A stretch of 12,990 nucleotides of DNA from Bacteroidales bacterium (GTDB lineage: Bacteria > Bacteroidota > Bacteroidia > Bacteroidales > DTU049): assembly GCA_030017935.1 (NCBI GenBank), contig JASEGF010000024.1:1-12990 (forward strand), written 5' to 3'. Made by a program: the position numbers and the translations under genes. Shown here in pieces: positions 6,320 to 12,990 of the stretch. Below the pieces are notes generated by a model that saw nothing but the letters and a program-made list of their open reading frames with translations, did not search any database and had not been told where the DNA came from. Position 1 is the first letter of the stretch; each line of letters opens with the position of its first letter.

Positions 6320-7096
6320 ATGATAATTAAAGATTTAGAAGAGTTGGAGTTGATGAAAAAAAGTGCAGACTTGGTAGGAAGAACCTTAGGAGAAGTTTCT
6401 AAAGCGCTGAAGCCAGGTGTATTAGCTAAAGATTTAGACCATATCGCTGAAGAATTTATCAGAGATAATGGTGGTACTCCCTCTTTTAAAAATTATAATG
6501 GATATCCTGCTACTCTTTGCATTTCTATTAATGATGTTGTTGTGCATGGAATACCTAAAGACCAGGTAATTAAAGAAGGTGACATAGTGTCTGTGGATTG
6601 TGGAGTATTTTTAAATGGTTATTGCGGTGATTATGCTTATACATTTATTATAGAACCAGTAGATGAAAAAGTTAGAAAATTAGTTAAAGTTACCTTAGAG
6701 TCATTATATAAAGGGATAGAACAAGCAATTGCGGGAAATAAAACTGGTGATATAGGTTTTGGTATACAGCTTTATGTAGAGAGAAATGGTTTTTCTGTTG
6801 TGCGTGAGTTGGTAGGACATGGTATAGGTAAAGCAATGCATGAGTATCCACAAGTACCTAATTATGGTAAAAAAGGCAAAGGATATTTGTTAGAAGATGG
6901 CATGGTTATTTGTATTGAGCCAATGATTAATATGGGTAAGAAAGATGTAGTTTTCGATGAAAGTGATGGATGGACTGTACGCACTAAAGATCACATGCCA
7001 GCTGCTCATTTCGAACATATGGTTTGGATAAATCAAAAAAAATCTGTAATTTTGTCGACTTATAATTATATTGATGAAAAATGGAAGGTTAATTAA
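6320..7096 (+). CDS. map: Type I methionine aminopeptidase
   Basis: This cytoplasmic metalloenzyme removes the initiator methionine from nascent proteins when the second residue is small. The 258-residue protein has the compact pita-bread fold of type Ia enzymes, without an N-terminal zinc-finger extension. The five metal ligands are visible: D93 in VSVDCGVF, D104 in GYCGDYAY, H167 in VGHGIGKAMHEYPQVPNYG, E200 in CIEPMINMG and E232 in HFEHMVW. H174 in the HEYPQVP motif corresponds to the second active-site histidine, and HGIP (residues about 75-78) holds the substrate-side histidine. It lies between secY and infA as is usual in Bacteroidota and many Gram-positives; adk, often placed here in Firmicutes, is absent. 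The ATG at 6320 is preceded by GGAGG. Confidence 0.98.
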   Translation: MIIKDLEELELMKKSADLVGRTLGEVSKALKPGVLAKDLDHIAEEFIRDNGGTPSFKNYNGYPATLCISINDVVVHGIPKDQVIKEGDIVSVDCGVFLNGYCGDYAYTFIIEPVDEKVRKLVKVTLESLYKGIEQAIAGNKTGDIGFGIQLYVERNGFSVVRELVGHGIGKAMHEYPQVPNYGKKGKGYLLEDGMVICIEPMINMGKKDVVFDESDGWTVRTKDHMPAAHFEHMVWINQKKSVILSTYNYIDEKWKVN

Positions 7097-7098
7097 GT

Positions 7099-7314
7099 AT
7101 GCCAAAACAGAATGTAATAGAGAAAGATGGAATTGTGAAGGAAACCTTAGGTAATGCGATGTTTAGAGTAGAATTAGATAATGGTCATGTTATTTTAGCT
7201 CATATTAGTGGCAAAATGAGGATGCACTATATACGTATTTTACCAGGTGATAAGGTACGTGTGGAGATGTCTCCATATGACCTTACAAGAGGAAGAATTG
7301 TTTATAGATATTAA
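7099..7314 (+). CDS. infA: Translation initiation factor IF-1
   Basis: IF-1 binds the 30S A site during initiation and cooperates with IF-2 and IF-3. The 71-residue product is a single S1-like OB fold, matching the normal 71-72 residues. It starts MPKQNVIEKDGIVKETLGNA and continues with FRVELDNGHVILAHISGKMR, the MHYIRILPGDKVRVEMSPYD block and the end LTRGRIVYRY; all are standard IF-1 signatures. The ATG at 7099 is two bases after the map stop. Its placement directly before rpmJ and rpsM fits the conserved map-infA-rpmJ-rpsM order. There is nothing unusual in the sequence. Confidence 0.98.
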   Translation: MPKQNVIEKDGIVKETLGNAMFRVELDNGHVILAHISGKMRMHYIRILPGDKVRVEMSPYDLTRGRIVYRY

Positions 7315-7329
7315 AAAAATAAAAATATT

Positions 7330-7446
7330 ATGAAAGTAAGATCTTCAGTTAAAAAACGTACACCTGATGACAAAATTGTAAGGAGAAAAGGCAGAGTGTA
7401 TATAATAAATAAGAAAAATCCTAAATATAAACAAAGACAAGGATGA
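7330..7446 (+). CDS. rpmJ: 50S ribosomal protein L36, cysteine-free form
   Basis: L36 is the smallest large-subunit protein and organises 23S rRNA around helices near the L7/L12 stalk base. Reading from the ATG at 7330 to the TGA at 7444 gives 38 residues: MKVRSSVKKRTPDDKIVRRK, then GRVYIINKKNPKYKQRQG. The NPKYKQRQG end is diagnostic. The zinc-binding form carries CxxC, a third cysteine and a histidine; this one has no cysteine at all, with TPDDK where the first pair would be. It is therefore the zinc-independent type. It sits 15 bases after infA and 44 before rpsM. Confidence 0.97.
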   Translation: MKVRSSVKKRTPDDKIVRRKGRVYIINKKNPKYKQRQG

Positions 7447-7490
7447 GAAAACATTTTAATTGGAAAAATTAATAAAAGATAAACGAAAAT

Positions 7491-7871
7491 ATGGCAAGAA
7501 TCGTTGGAGTAGATTTACCTAATAACAAACATGGCGAGATAGGCCTTACTTATATCTATGGAATAGGTAGAAGCACAGCTCGTTATGTATTAAGCAAGGC
7601 AAACGTAGACTTTGATAAAAAAGTAAAAGATTGGACTGATGATGAGATAAGCAGAATTCGTCAAATCATTAATGATGAGATAAAGACTGAAGGAGCTTTA
7701 CGTTCAGAAGTACAAATGAATATTAAACGCCTAATAGATATAGGCTGTTATAGAGGTTTACGTCATCGTCATGGATTACCTGTACGTGGACAACGTACCC
7801 GCACCAATGCACGTACCCGCAAAGGTAGAAAAAAGACCGTTGCAGGAAAGAAAAAAGCACCTAAAGGTTAA
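7491..7871 (+). CDS. rpsM: 30S ribosomal protein S13
   Basis: S13 is in the 30S head, forms intersubunit bridges with L5 and 23S rRNA, and its C-terminal tail reaches the P-site tRNA. The product has 126 residues and begins MARIVGVDLPNNKHGEIGLT. The helix-two-turn-helix core (about 14-60) with YIYGIGRSTARYVLSKANVD is followed by the conserved RLIDIGCYRGLRHRHGLPVR and GQRTRTNARTRKGRKKTV, the basic tail. It is the first gene of the classical alpha cluster. The 44-base leader upstream is A-rich and without an SD sequence or an obvious promoter. rpsK follows 21 bases downstream. Confidence 0.98.
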   Translation: MARIVGVDLPNNKHGEIGLTYIYGIGRSTARYVLSKANVDFDKKVKDWTDDEISRIRQIINDEIKTEGALRSEVQMNIKRLIDIGCYRGLRHRHGLPVRGQRTRTNARTRKGRKKTVAGKKKAPKG

Positions 7872-7892
7872 AAATTTAAAAAAAGATTTATT

Positions 7893-8288
7893 ATGGCTAA
7901 AACACGCTCAAGAACAACTACAAAAAAAAGAGTTGTTAAAGTTGAACCCTTCGGTTGTGCATATATACAAGCAACGTTTAATAATGTGATAGTTACCTTA
8001 ACTAATGAAAAAGGTGATGTCATTTCATGGTCATCAGCCGGGAAAATGGGTTTCAGAGGTAGTAAAAAGAATACACCTTATGCAGCACAAGTGGCAGCAG
8101 AAGATGCTGCTAAAGTGGCTATAGACGCTGGACTAAAAAAAGTAAAAGTTTATGTTAAAGGACCAGGTTCAGGTCGTGAAAGTGCAATTCGTACTATTCA
8201 TAATGCTGGCATCGAAGTTATTACTATTTATGATATTACTCCAGTACCTCATAATGGATGCAGACCTCCTAAACGTCGTAAAGTTTAA
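7893..8288 (+). CDS. rpsK: 30S ribosomal protein S11
   Basis: S11 lies on the 30S platform near the E site and forms part of the mRNA exit channel with S7 and S18. The 131-residue product has a basic N-terminal tail (AKTRSRTTTKKRVVKVEP), then AYIQATFNNVIVTLTNEKGD, SWSSAGKMGFRGSKKNTPYA, and the conserved KVKVYVKGPGSGRESAIRTI block. The C-terminus HNGCRPPKRRKV is the family's invariant end. The ATG at 7893 follows an A-rich leader. It lies between rpsM and rpsD, the normal alpha-cluster order. Confidence 0.98.
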   Translation: MAKTRSRTTTKKRVVKVEPFGCAYIQATFNNVIVTLTNEKGDVISWSSAGKMGFRGSKKNTPYAAQVAAEDAAKVAIDAGLKKVKVYVKGPGSGRESAIRTIHNAGIEVITIYDITPVPHNGCRPPKRRKV

Positions 8289-8322
8289 TATATAAAATTA
8301 AAAAAAGTTAAAAATAAAAATT

Positions 8323-8928
8323 ATGGCAAGATATATAGGTCCAAAAACTAAAATAGCTCGTTCCTTAGGATCTCCAGTGTATGGATATGACAAAATTTAT
8401 GAAAAAAAGAATTATCCTCCTGGTATGCATGGCTTAGCTAGAAAAAGAAGAAAACCTAGCGAATATAGAATGCAGCTACTAGAAAAACAAAAAGCAAAAT
8501 ATACCTATGGAGTTCAAGAAGCTCAATTTAGAAGATTTTATCAAATAGCTATATCTAAAGGTGGTGTTACTGGTGAGAATTTAATGCAAATATTGGAATC
8601 TCGCCTAGATAATGTCGTTTATAGATTAGGTATAGCAAAAACACGCCCAGCAGCTAGACAATTAGTATCTCATAAACATATTACTGTTAATGGAAAGGTT
8701 GTTAATGTACCATCATTTATGATAAGACCAGGTGATGTCGTTGGCGTTAGAGAAAAATCAAAATCCTTATTCGTTATTCAGGAATCATTAGCTGCTAGAG
8801 TAGATAAATATTCATGGCTGCAATGGGATCAAGCTAATATGGAAGGTACTTTTTTGCAATATCCTGTTCGTGCTGAAATTCCTGAAAATATTAATGAACA
8901 GTTAATCGTAGAATTATATAGTAAGTAA
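8323..8928 (+). CDS. rpsD: 30S ribosomal protein S4, zinc-independent form
   Basis: S4 nucleates 30S assembly by binding the 16S rRNA 5' domain, lines the mRNA entry site, and in E. coli represses the alpha operon. The 201-residue product begins MARYIGPKTKIARSLGSPVY and lacks the zinc cysteines of the C+ form. It has the family segment KYTYGVQEAQFRRFYQIA and, at about 94-156, the S4 RNA-binding domain (SRLDNVVYRLGIAKTRPAAR, QLVSHKHITVNGKVVNVPS). The C-terminus with EIPENINEQLIVELYSK is typical. The 34-base leader before the ATG is A/T only. I do not see the nested pseudoknot operator known from E. coli upstream of rpsM. Confidence 0.98.
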   Translation: MARYIGPKTKIARSLGSPVYGYDKIYEKKNYPPGMHGLARKRRKPSEYRMQLLEKQKAKYTYGVQEAQFRRFYQIAISKGGVTGENLMQILESRLDNVVYRLGIAKTRPAARQLVSHKHITVNGKVVNVPSFMIRPGDVVGVREKSKSLFVIQESLAARVDKYSWLQWDQANMEGTFLQYPVRAEIPENINEQLIVELYSK

Positions 8929-8937
8929 AATAATATT

Positions 8938-9942
8938 ATGGCATTATTGGATTTCCAAAAACCTGATCAAGTTATCATAACCGAAAATACAGAAACTTAT
9001 GGTGTATTTGAATTACAACCATTAGAACCTGGTTATGGCATTACTATTGGTAATGCTCTTAGAAGAGTACTTTTGTCCTCTCTAGAAGGTTATGCAATAA
9101 CTCAATTTCGTATTAATGAGGTTCCTCATGAATATACTTCTATTGATGGAGTTTTAGAAGATGTTATTTTTATTGGTTTAAATTTAAAACAAGTAAGATT
9201 AAAACCAAATTTTGAGAATGTAGATTCTGAAAATATAAATATTATTATTGCTGGCCAAACAGATTTTAAAGCTGGTGATATAAATAAATATTTAACTAAT
9301 TTTACTGTTATAAATCCTGATTTACATATTTGTACTCTTGAACCAACTGTAAAACTTAATATTGATCTTAAAATTCAAAAAGGCCGCGGCTATGTTCTTG
9401 CAGAAGAACTAAAAGATCATGACGCTCCATTAGGTACTATCACTCTAGATGCAGTATTTACTCCTATAAAAAATGTTTCTTATTCTGTAGAAAATTTTCG
9501 CGTAGGTCAAAAAACTGATTATGAAAAATTAATCTTAGAGATTATTACTGATGGTACTTTAACCCCTTATACAGCAATTAATGACTCCGCTAATATTCTA
9601 ATGCAACATCTTGAAGTTTTCTTAGAAAAAAAATATACTCTGCAAAGTAGTGTCGAAAGAGTGGAAGAGACTATAGATGATAATATAGATGATAACTATG
9701 AGCAAATGCGAAAACTTTTGCTAACTAAACTCTCAGATTTAGACCTTAGCGTGCGAGCTATTAATTGTTTGAAAACAGCTGATATTGAAACATTAGGCCA
9801 ATTAGTTAGCTATACCAAAAATGATTTGCTAAAGTTTAGAAATTTTGGTAAAAAATCACTTTCCGAAGTTGAAGAATTAGTAAAATCAAAAAATCTCTAT
9901 TTTGGTATGAATGTTTCTAAGTATAATATAGATAAAGAATAA
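8938..9942 (+). CDS. rpoA: DNA-directed RNA polymerase alpha subunit
   Basis: Alpha dimerises to start RNA polymerase assembly, and its C-terminal domain contacts upstream promoter DNA and activators. The 334-residue protein has the N-terminal assembly domain (about 1-235) with GYGITIGNALRRVLLSSLEG, then VLEDVIFIGLNLKQVRL and GRGYVLAEELKDHDAPLGTI. A variable linker with acidic ETIDDNIDDNYEQ follows at about 240-255. The C-terminal domain (about 260-325) contains LSVRAINCLKTADIETLGQL, in which R273 and N276 correspond to the DNA-contacting R265 and N268 of E. coli, and RNFGKKSLSEVEELV. Both domains are complete. The start is nine bases after rpsD; rplQ follows four bases after its stop. Confidence 0.98.
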   Translation: MALLDFQKPDQVIITENTETYGVFELQPLEPGYGITIGNALRRVLLSSLEGYAITQFRINEVPHEYTSIDGVLEDVIFIGLNLKQVRLKPNFENVDSENINIIIAGQTDFKAGDINKYLTNFTVINPDLHICTLEPTVKLNIDLKIQKGRGYVLAEELKDHDAPLGTITLDAVFTPIKNVSYSVENFRVGQKTDYEKLILEIITDGTLTPYTAINDSANILMQHLEVFLEKKYTLQSSVERVEETIDDNIDDNYEQMRKLLLTKLSDLDLSVRAINCLKTADIETLGQLVSYTKNDLLKFRNFGKKSLSEVEELVKSKNLYFGMNVSKYNIDKE

Positions 9943-9946
9943 AATT

Positions 9947-10492
9947 ATGAGACATAGAAATAAAGTTAATCATTTAGGACGTACCACTGCTCATCGTAAG
10001 GCGTTATTAAAGAATTTATCAATCGCATTGATAAAACATAAAAGAATAAATACTACCGTTCCTAAAGCAAAAGAATTACGAAAATTTATAGAACCTATAA
10101 TTACTCTCACTAAAAATGATAATACTGCTAATAGAAGATTAGCTTTTGCTAAATTACAAAACAAAGAAGCAGTGAAAATATTATTCGATGAGATAGCTCC
10201 TAAAGTAGTAAATAGACCTGGAGGATATACTCGTATCCTAAAAACTGGTTATCGTATTGGAGATGCAGCTCATATGTGTATGATAGAATTAGTTGATTTT
10301 AACGAAGGATATTCTCAATCTAAAGCTACTAAAGCTGCTGCTAAACCTAAAACTAGACGTGGCGGTGGTAGACCTAAAAAATCTACTCCTACTGATATTG
10401 AATCTAAAGATAAAGATATCGACACAAATCAAACTGATATAAATGATGAACCTGCATCTGCACCTGATGTAGAAAATGAAAACAAAGAATAA
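9947..10492 (+). CDS. rplQ: 50S ribosomal protein L17 with long charged C-terminal tail
   Basis: L17 lies near the tunnel exit of the large subunit. Residues 1 to about 119 are the conserved core: MRHRNKVNHLGRTTAHRKAL, LLKNLSIALIKHKRINTTVP, KAKELRKFIEPIITL and RPGGYTRILKTGYRIGDAA. A further 60 or so residues follow that are not part of the core. The first part is alanine/lysine-rich, with a basic patch TRRGGGRPKK at about 136-145 that resembles an AT-hook core; the rest, about 148-181, is acidic and low in complexity and ends ENENKE. Extended L17 proteins are common in Bacteroidota, so the tail is a lineage feature rather than a fusion error. The gene ends the cluster and is followed by an intrinsic terminator. 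Confidence 0.97.
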   Translation: MRHRNKVNHLGRTTAHRKALLKNLSIALIKHKRINTTVPKAKELRKFIEPIITLTKNDNTANRRLAFAKLQNKEAVKILFDEIAPKVVNRPGGYTRILKTGYRIGDAAHMCMIELVDFNEGYSQSKATKAAAKPKTRRGGGRPKKSTPTDIESKDKDIDTNQTDINDEPASAPDVENENKE

Positions 10493-10516
10493 TTTATAAT
10501 TATTCCATTTTGATAT

Positions 10517-10551
10517 AAAAAAGCGTAAATATTTATATTTACGCTTTTTTT
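10517..10551 (+). terminator. Intrinsic terminator after rplQ
   Basis: The core stem GCGTAAATA pairs with TATTTACGC around a four-base loop. Six A on the left and six to seven T on the right extend it to 15 pairs and supply the U-tract. It begins 24 bases after the rplQ stop and marks the end of the ribosomal transcript. The A-run on the left could let it work on the minus strand too. Confidence 0.93.
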
Positions 10552-10554
10552 ATT

Positions 10555-10566
10555 GATATCGATATC
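10555..10566. repeat. 12-bp perfect palindrome after the terminator
   Basis: GATATCGATATC is a perfect inverted repeat, and also two copies of GATATC in tandem. It lies three bases after the U-tract and about 105 bases before the next gene. It may be a binding site for a dimeric regulator, or chance in AT-rich DNA. Confidence 0.3.
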
Positions 10567-10641
10567 CCATTATATAATATATCTTGGACTAAAGTGATAC
10601 ATTTTCCTAAATATATATAATGTGAATTGAAAATTATCATT

Positions 10642-10649
10642 TATATTTG
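10642..10649 (+). promoter_or_regulatory. Candidate -7 element for the GH18 gene
   Basis: TATATTTG matches the Bacteroidota -7 consensus TAnnTTTG exactly. Transcription would start near 10655, leaving about 15 bases before the ATG at 10671. I do not find a convincing TTTG at the right distance upstream; the nearest TTG (10627-10629) is only 12 bases away. It is therefore a partial match. The terminator upstream makes a separate promoter in 10552-10670 necessary. Confidence 0.35.
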
Positions 10650-10670
10650 TAAATAAAAATTTTTTATTAT

Positions 10671-12990
10671 ATGAAAATATATATTCTTAGGAGTATAATA
10701 ATTATCGTATTTATTACTATTAGTTTAAAGTCATTCAGCCAAATATCTATACATCAGGAGCAATTGAATTATTATAAATCTACTGGTTTGTCTGCAGAGG
10801 ATTATCAAGAATATAATTCTATTCATAGAGCTGATATGCAGCACAAACAAAAAAGTAATTGTTCATTAACTAAAATAGTTTATGGATGGCATCCATATTG
10901 GCAAAATGGTTTACAAACAAATTATGATTGGGATCTTTTAAGTCATTTTGCTTATTTCTCATATGAAGTAGATGCTAATACAGGTAATCCTTTAAATACA
11001 TACAATTTTAGCACCACACAGTCTGTTACAGATGCTATTAATGCTGGAGTAAAAGTTCACTTATGTGCTACACTATTTAGTAATCATACTACTTTTTTTA
11101 ACAATATAACTGCTCAAAGAAATTTTATGCATCAGATAGTAACACTAGTAATCAATAGAGGAGCACATGGTGTGAATATAGATTTCGAAGGTATGAACTC
11201 CACACACAAAACTGCCTTTGCTAATTTTATGAATGAGCTAGCAGATACTTTTCATACACGTATACCAGGTTCTGAGGTTACAATAGCTATTAATGCTGTA
11301 GAGTGGAGTGATATATTTGATATTAATGCTATGAAAAATAAAGTAGATTATTTCATAATTATGGGCTATGATTATTATTATAGTGGTAGCACTACAGCAG
11401 GACCGACTGATCCTTTATATAACTTCGTAACTTCATATAATTATACTCTTGCTAAATCAGTGAATTATTATTTAAATAAGGGATGTCCAGCAAATAAACT
11501 AATTCTTGCCTTGCCTTATTATGGTAGAGAATATGGTACGGTATCTAATACTATTCCTTCATCTGTTAATAATCCTCCCAATTGTGTTTCACGTACCTAT
11601 AAGTTTGTTAGAGGTAACTCTACCGGTTATTACACGCAGTCTAATAGAGTATGGGACAGAGCATCCTTTACGCCTGCTTATATTTTTCATGATGGGACAG
11701 AATGGCGTCAATGCTTCATAGATGATAAATACAGTATGGGACGACGTATGGATTTAATAAATCAAAGAAATCTAGCTGGTATGGGTATATGGGCCTTAGG
11801 TCATGATGATGGATATACAGATTATTGGGATAATATAAGAGAACATTTTACTACTTGTTCGGTGAATCCATGCATTGATAGTTTATTCGATATGGGAGGC
11901 CCCCTTAGAAATTATTATGATAATGAAGATTATACATATACTATTGCACCTCCTAATAGTCAGTCAATAACTATTAATTTTAGTCAATTTAATTTAGAAA
12001 ATGGTAATGATTATCTATGGTTATATAATGGTAACTCCACTGCTGCACCATTGATAGGAACTTTTACTGGATCTACTAATCCAGGTACTTTAGTGGCTAA
12101 CTCTGGAGCATTCACATTAAAATTTCATTCTAATGCATCAACTAATAGTCAAGGTTTTTCTCTAGTTTATCAATGTGAACAAGCTCCTAGTGACACTGTA
12201 ATACCGATTACTTATATAGATTCTATAGCTAATTGGCAATCACAAGATTTCATAGTTACCTTTTATGATTCAGATGATATGAGTGGTATACAAAAAGCTT
12301 ATTACCAAGTGATAGAATATGATGGCATAGATTGGGGAGCCAATGAGAATTTGGGCTTTTTGGCAGATAATTTTGATGCTCCGTCTATAAACAATCGATG
12401 GAATATAGTCTCTGGCAACTGGATACAACAAAATGGCTATTTAATACAGACAGATTCTACTAATAATAATACACATATTAATACATTTTTAAATCAAGAA
12501 TTATCTAATAGATATCTATATGAATTTGAAGCTAAAATACTGGGAAATACAGTAACAAATAAACGTTTTGGGCTTCATTTTTTCTCTTCAGATTCGATAT
12601 TAGAAAATAGAGGGAATGGATATTTTATTTGGTTTAGTTTAGAAACTAACAAACTCGAATTTTATAAAGTAACTAATAATGCTTTTACAAAAACTTATGA
12701 GGTCCCTTGTGCAATAAATTTAAACCAATGGTACAATATAAAAGTGATATATGATAGAATAGATGGTGGCATATGGGTTTATGTAAATAATTCATTAAAA
12801 GGGAAGTGGGTAGATAGCCAACCTTATAATAATAATGGTCGTTTTGTGTCTTTTAGGACAGGCAATTGTAGTGCACAATTTAACCAAATAAAAGTATATA
12901 GATCTCGTTATCCTAATACTACTTATATTATCAGAGTAGGTAATAGTATCACAAGAGATTTGAGATATGAAAGCATTAATCCCTCTACAC
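10671..12990 (+). CDS. Secreted GH18-family glycoside hydrolase with CUB-like and concanavalin-like modules (3' end outside window)
   Basis: The frame is open for 773 codons to the window edge with no stop. Residues 1-24 form a signal peptide: K2, R7, an Ile/Val-rich core, and a likely cleavage near FSQ. Residues about 68-393 are a GH18 TIM barrel: VYGWHPYW at the first strand, the catalytic motif GVNIDFEG at 167-174 with D171 and E173, IMGYDYYY with Y233 and D234, LALPYYGREYG, and the closing strand GIWALGHDD with W374. GH18 enzymes cut beta-1,4 N-acetylglucosamine polymers such as chitin or peptidoglycan-derived glycans. Residues about 401-502 look like a CUB domain (DYTYTIAPP, DYLWLYNG, TLKFHSNAS, two nearby cysteine pairs). 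Residues 566-743 resemble a concanavalin/laminin-G-type fold, flanked by a short beta-rich segment on either side. The substrate is unknown. A type IX sorting domain may lie beyond the window. Confidence 0.85.
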   Translation, partial: MKIYILRSIIIIVFITISLKSFSQISIHQEQLNYYKSTGLSAEDYQEYNSIHRADMQHKQKSNCSLTKIVYGWHPYWQNGLQTNYDWDLLSHFAYFSYEVDANTGNPLNTYNFSTTQSVTDAINAGVKVHLCATLFSNHTTFFNNITAQRNFMHQIVTLVINRGAHGVNIDFEGMNSTHKTAFANFMNELADTFHTRIPGSEVTIAINAVEWSDIFDINAMKNKVDYFIIMGYDYYYSGSTTAGPTDPLYNFVTSYNYTLAKSVNYYLNKGCPANKLILALPYYGREYGTVSNTIPSSVNNPPNCVSRTYKFVRGNSTGYYTQSNRVWDRASFTPAYIFHDGTEWRQCFIDDKYSMGRRMDLINQRNLAGMGIWALGHDDGYTDYWDNIREHFTTCSVNPCIDSLFDMGGPLRNYYDNEDYTYTIAPPNSQSITINFSQFNLENGNDYLWLYNGNSTAAPLIGTFTGSTNPGTLVANSGAFTLKFHSNASTNSQGFSLVYQCEQAPSDTVIPITYIDSIANWQSQDFIVTFYDSDDMSGIQKAYYQVIEYDGIDWGANENLGFLADNFDAPSINNRWNIVSGNWIQQNGYLIQTDSTNNNTHINTFLNQELSNRYLYEFEAKILGNTVTNKRFGLHFFSSDSILENRGNGYFIWFSLETNKLEFYKVTNNAFTKTYEVPCAINLNQWYNIKVIYDRIDGGIWVYVNNSLKGKWVDSQPYNNNGRFVSFRTGNCSAQFNQIKVYRSRYPNTTYIIRVGNSITRDLRYESINPST

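Noticed and set aside
6890..7105. Minus-strand open frame across the end of map and start of infA
   Set aside because: Antisense to two tightly packed confirmed genes; no motif.
7771..7989. Plus-strand frame spanning the end of rpsM and start of rpsK
   Set aside because: It lies in another frame over two well-supported genes and its translation is lysine/leucine low complexity.
11506..11721. Plus-strand frame inside the GH18 gene
   Set aside because: Alternate-frame shadow; the GH18 frame is continuous through this region with conserved motifs on both sides.
1..12990. CRISPR arrays, tRNA or rRNA genes, insertion sequences, phage or defence genes
   Set aside because: I looked for spaced direct repeats, cloverleaf-like stretches, transposase motifs and terminal inverted repeats and saw none.

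Overview
This window is a stretch of a Bacteroidota (Bacteroidetes) chromosome. It is strongly AT-rich, and it carries the 3' part of the S10 ribosomal-protein cluster, the complete spc and alpha clusters, and the first 773 codons of an unrelated secreted glycoside hydrolase. The Bacteroidota assignment rests on four things. The order secY-map-infA-rpmJ-rpsM-rpsK-rpsD-rpoA-rplQ runs without adk. Most start codons lack a Shine-Dalgarno sequence and instead have an A-rich upstream region, usually with A at -3. Sequences match the Bacteroidota promoter consensus (TTTG / TAnnTTTG). L17 carries a long charged tail. TGA is used as a stop (rplX, rpmJ), so the code is the standard bacterial one. I cannot name a genus.

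Layout, all on the plus strand. Positions 1-2308: rplP (5'-truncated by the window edge), rpmC, rpsQ, rplN, rplX, rplE, rpsN. Positions 2309-2421: the only sizeable gap inside the cluster, which holds a good candidate for an internal promoter. Positions 2422-7446: rpsH, rplF, rplR, rpsE, rpmD, rplO, secY, map, infA, rpmJ. Positions 7491-10492: rpsM, rpsK, rpsD, rpoA, rplQ. Positions 10493-10670: a strong intrinsic terminator, a 12-bp palindrome and a candidate promoter. Position 10671 to the end: a GH18-family secreted protein with CUB-like and concanavalin-like modules, open at the window edge.

The 21 complete cluster genes plus partial rplP are tightly packed; two pairs overlap (rplX/rplE ATGA, rplO/secY TAATG). 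Together they supply ribosomal subunit proteins, initiation factor IF-1, the RNA polymerase alpha subunit, the SecY channel through which proteins such as the downstream hydrolase would leave the cytoplasm, and the aminopeptidase that trims nascent N-termini. Two short genes, rpmD and rpmJ, are below the usual ORF-length cut-off and were found by reading the gaps.

The cluster itself is conventional. I see no CRISPR, tRNA, insertion sequence, phage or defence gene. The points most worth a second look are the internal promoter with its 10-bp direct repeat, the use of Shine-Dalgarno sequences by only four genes, the AT-hook-like L17 tail, and the composition and altered active-site motif of the GH18 protein.
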